DNA from: Pseudomonas sp. StFLB209 | GTDB lineage: Bacteria; Pseudomonadota; Gammaproteobacteria; Pseudomonadales; Pseudomonadaceae | Direction of reading: 5' to 3' | Assembly: GCF_000829415.1 (NCBI RefSeq) | Contig: NZ_AP014637.1 | Coordinates: forward strand, 806,001 to 870,000 | DNA: 64,000 nt | Shown here: piece after piece, positions 62,643 to 64,000 of the stretch | Position numbering within the stretch: the first letter of the stretch is position 1 | How the letters are laid out: each line of letters begins with the position of its first letter | Translations under genes and position numbers: made by a program | Notes under the pieces: generated by a model | Told to the model about the DNA's origin: nothing | Seen by the model: only the letters and a program-made list of their open reading frames with translations | The model's database searches: none

Positions 62643-64000
62643 TGGCGCATAACGAAGCAGTCGACGTGGTATTGGTCGGAGCCGGCATCATGAGTGCCAC
62701 TCTGGCGGTACTGCTCAAAGAGCTCGACCCCAGCCTGAAACTGGAGGTCGTCGAACTGATGGACTCCGGCGCTGCGGAAAGTTCCAACCCGTGGAACAAC
62801 GCCGGCACCGGTCACGCCGGGCTGTGCGAACTGAACTACACCCCGCAGGCTGCCGACGGTTCGGTCGACATCAAAAAAGCCGTGCACATCAACACCCAGT
62901 TCGAGGTTTCGAAGCAATTCTGGTCCTATCTGGTGCGCAAGGGCAGCTTCGAAACGACCCGCACCTTTATCAATCCCGTCCCGCACCTGAGCTACGTGCA
63001 GGGCGAGAAAGACATGTCCTTCCTCAAGGCGCGTTTCGAGGCCCTGCGCCAGCATCACGCCTTCGCCTCGATGCAGTACACCGAAGACCACAGCAAGATG
63101 ACCGAGTGGATGCCGCTGATGATGGCCGGCCGCCCAGCCGATCAGAAGCTGTCCGCCACCCACATGGCCAATGGTACTGACGTCAACTTCGGCGCTCTGA
63201 CCAACCAGCTGCTCAAGCACCTGGCCAGCGAGCCCGATGCCCAGGTCAAGTACAACAAGCGCGTCACCGACCTGACCCGCAATGGCAAGGGCTGGACCGT
63301 CACCGTCAAGGACGTCAACAACGGCAGCAGCCGTGAGATCGACGCCCGCTTCGTATTCCTCGGTGCCGGTGGCGCTGCGCTGCAACTGCTGCAGATGTCC
63401 GGTATCGAAGAAGGCAAAGGCTTTGGCGGCTTCCCGGTCAGCGGCCAGTGGCTGCGCTGCGACAATCCTGAAGTGGTCAAGAATCACCAGGCCAAGGTCT
63501 ACAGCCAGGCCGCCGTAGGTTCGCCGCCGATGTCGGTTCCGCACCTCGACACCCGCGTGGTGGACGGCAAGACTTCGCTGCTGTTCGGCCCGTTCGCCGG
63601 CTTCACCACCAAGTTCCTCAAGCACGGCTCGTTCATGGACCTGCCGTTCTCGGTGCGCCTGTCGAACATCAAGCCGATGCTGTCGGTGGCCCGCGACAAC
63701 ATGGACCTGACCAAGTACCTGATCAGCGAAGTGCGCCAGACCATGGAACAGCGCCTGGATTCGCTGCGACGCTTCTACCCGCAGGTCAAGGCCGAAGACT
63801 GGCGCCTGGAGATTGCCGGCCAGCGCGTGCAGATCATCAAGAAAGACGCCAAAAAAGGCGGCGTGCTGCAATTCGGCACCGAGCTGGTCTCGGCCGCTGA
63901 TGGCTCGCTGGCCGCCCTGCTCGGTGCGTCGCCGGGTGCATCGGTGACCGTATCGATCATGCTCGACCTGATCGAACGCTGCTTCCCTGAACAAGCCAAG
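62642..64000 (+). CDS. mqo: Malate:quinone oxidoreductase (3' end outside the window)
   Basis: An incomplete Mqo of 453 visible residues; the stop lies beyond the edge. The FAD motif [48 protein letters not shown] and [16 protein letters not shown] are typical. Mqo is a membrane-associated FAD enzyme that oxidises malate to oxaloacetate, passing electrons to quinone. The ATG at 62642 follows GGAGACGCG. Pseudomonads rely on Mqo in place of, or beside, NAD-malate dehydrogenase. Confidence 0.93.
   Translation, partial: MAHNEAVDVVLVGAGIMSATLAVLLKELDPSLKLEVVELMDSGAAESSNPWNNAGTGHAGLCELNYTPQAADGSVDIKKAVHINTQFEVSKQFWSYLVRKGSFETTRTFINPVPHLSYVQGEKDMSFLKARFEALRQHHAFASMQYTEDHSKMTEWMPLMMAGRPADQKLSATHMANGTDVNFGALTNQLLKHLASEPDAQVKYNKRVTDLTRNGKGWTVTVKDVNNGSSREIDARFVFLGAGGAALQLLQMSGIEEGKGFGGFPVSGQWLRCDNPEVVKNHQAKVYSQAAVGSPPMSVPHLDTRVVDGKTSLLFGPFAGFTTKFLKHGSFMDLPFSVRLSNIKPMLSVARDNMDLTKYLISEVRQTMEQRLDSLRRFYPQVKAEDWRLEIAGQRVQIIKKDAKKGGVLQFGTELVSAADGSLAALLGASPGASVTVSIMLDLIERCFPEQAK

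Noticed and set aside
62639..63994. 451-aa open frame on the minus strand
   Set aside because: It is the antisense shadow of mqo, whose plus-strand translation is a clear FAD enzyme; the minus frame has no family features.

Overview
The window is a GC-rich stretch of a Pseudomonas chromosome (fluorescens/putida-type gammaproteobacterium). This rests on genus-typical genes (DUF3509 and DUF3565 proteins, pdhA-pdhB-E2, the ahpB-trxB2-cysZ group, DUF1302/DUF1329 with an AlkK-like ligase) and on gene order. From memory and unverified, 55-64 kb plus the pta block resembles the P. putida mqo-to-pta region, while yebG-E2-pdhB-pdhA, flavodoxin-folM-folE-folX and cysZ-ahpB-trxB2 resemble P. aeruginosa neighbourhoods. 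I see no rRNA, tRNA, CRISPR array, prophage or recognisable defence system. Most of the window is housekeeping and metabolic DNA with small accessory patches.

Layout. 0-1.2 kb: wreck of an IS200/IS605-type element. 1.2-7.1 kb: an AaeXAB-like aromatic-acid efflux operon with its own outer-membrane channel and a divergent LysR regulator. 7.1-10.6 kb: a structured dispersed repeat (copy 1), a D-2-hydroxyacid dehydrogenase, a DMT exporter and an AraC regulator. 10.6-17.2 kb: a FecI-FecR-FecA citrate-type iron system facing a DUF3649/PepSY/DUF3325 membrane operon across a Fur-box-like site. 17.4-24.4 kb: an HPF-like protein, DUF3509, psiE, LexA-controlled yebG, a three-gene 2-oxo-acid dehydrogenase (no E3) and a SirB1-like protein. 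24.4-26.9 kb: an AT-richer patch with two orphan proteins. 27-31.5 kb: flavodoxin, a PilZ-like protein, the folM-folE-folX tetrahydromonapterin block, DUF1244 and HopJ. 31.6-34.3 kb: trxB, ahpB and divergent cysZ with an OxyR-like site between them. 34.4-36.1 kb: a second AT-richer patch of lineage-specific small genes with one decayed paralogue. 36.2-47 kb: glycosyltransferase, glutathione peroxidase, slyD, pta, acyltransferase, OmpA lipoprotein, HD-GYP and a MalT-like regulator. 47-54.3 kb: DUF1329, DUF1302, AlkK-like acyl-CoA ligase, LysE exporter and hprA. 54.4-64 kb: repeat copy 2, rsmC, a Mn2+ riboswitch with its UPF0016 exporter, M48 protease, a truncated chemoreceptor-like protein, a SRAP protein with altered active-site residues, an acyltransferase, yajG and mqo running off the right edge.

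How the genes work together. Oxidative-stress genes cluster (AhpB with TrxB, Gpx, flavodoxin). Iron import is set up as a surface-signalling circuit. The MalT-like regulator, DUF1329/DUF1302 pair and AlkK-like ligase look like one system for uptake and activation of a hydrophobic acyl substrate.

The least expected signal is the roughly 280-bp intergenic repeat present twice in the same orientation. Its hairpin stems carry compensatory base changes between the copies, which argues for selection on a folded RNA or single-stranded DNA rather than on protein. Other points for a second look are the SRAP protein lacking two conserved active-site residues, the chemoreceptor-tip fragment, the decayed paralogue at 35.8 kb and the long mqo leader with a small ORF.
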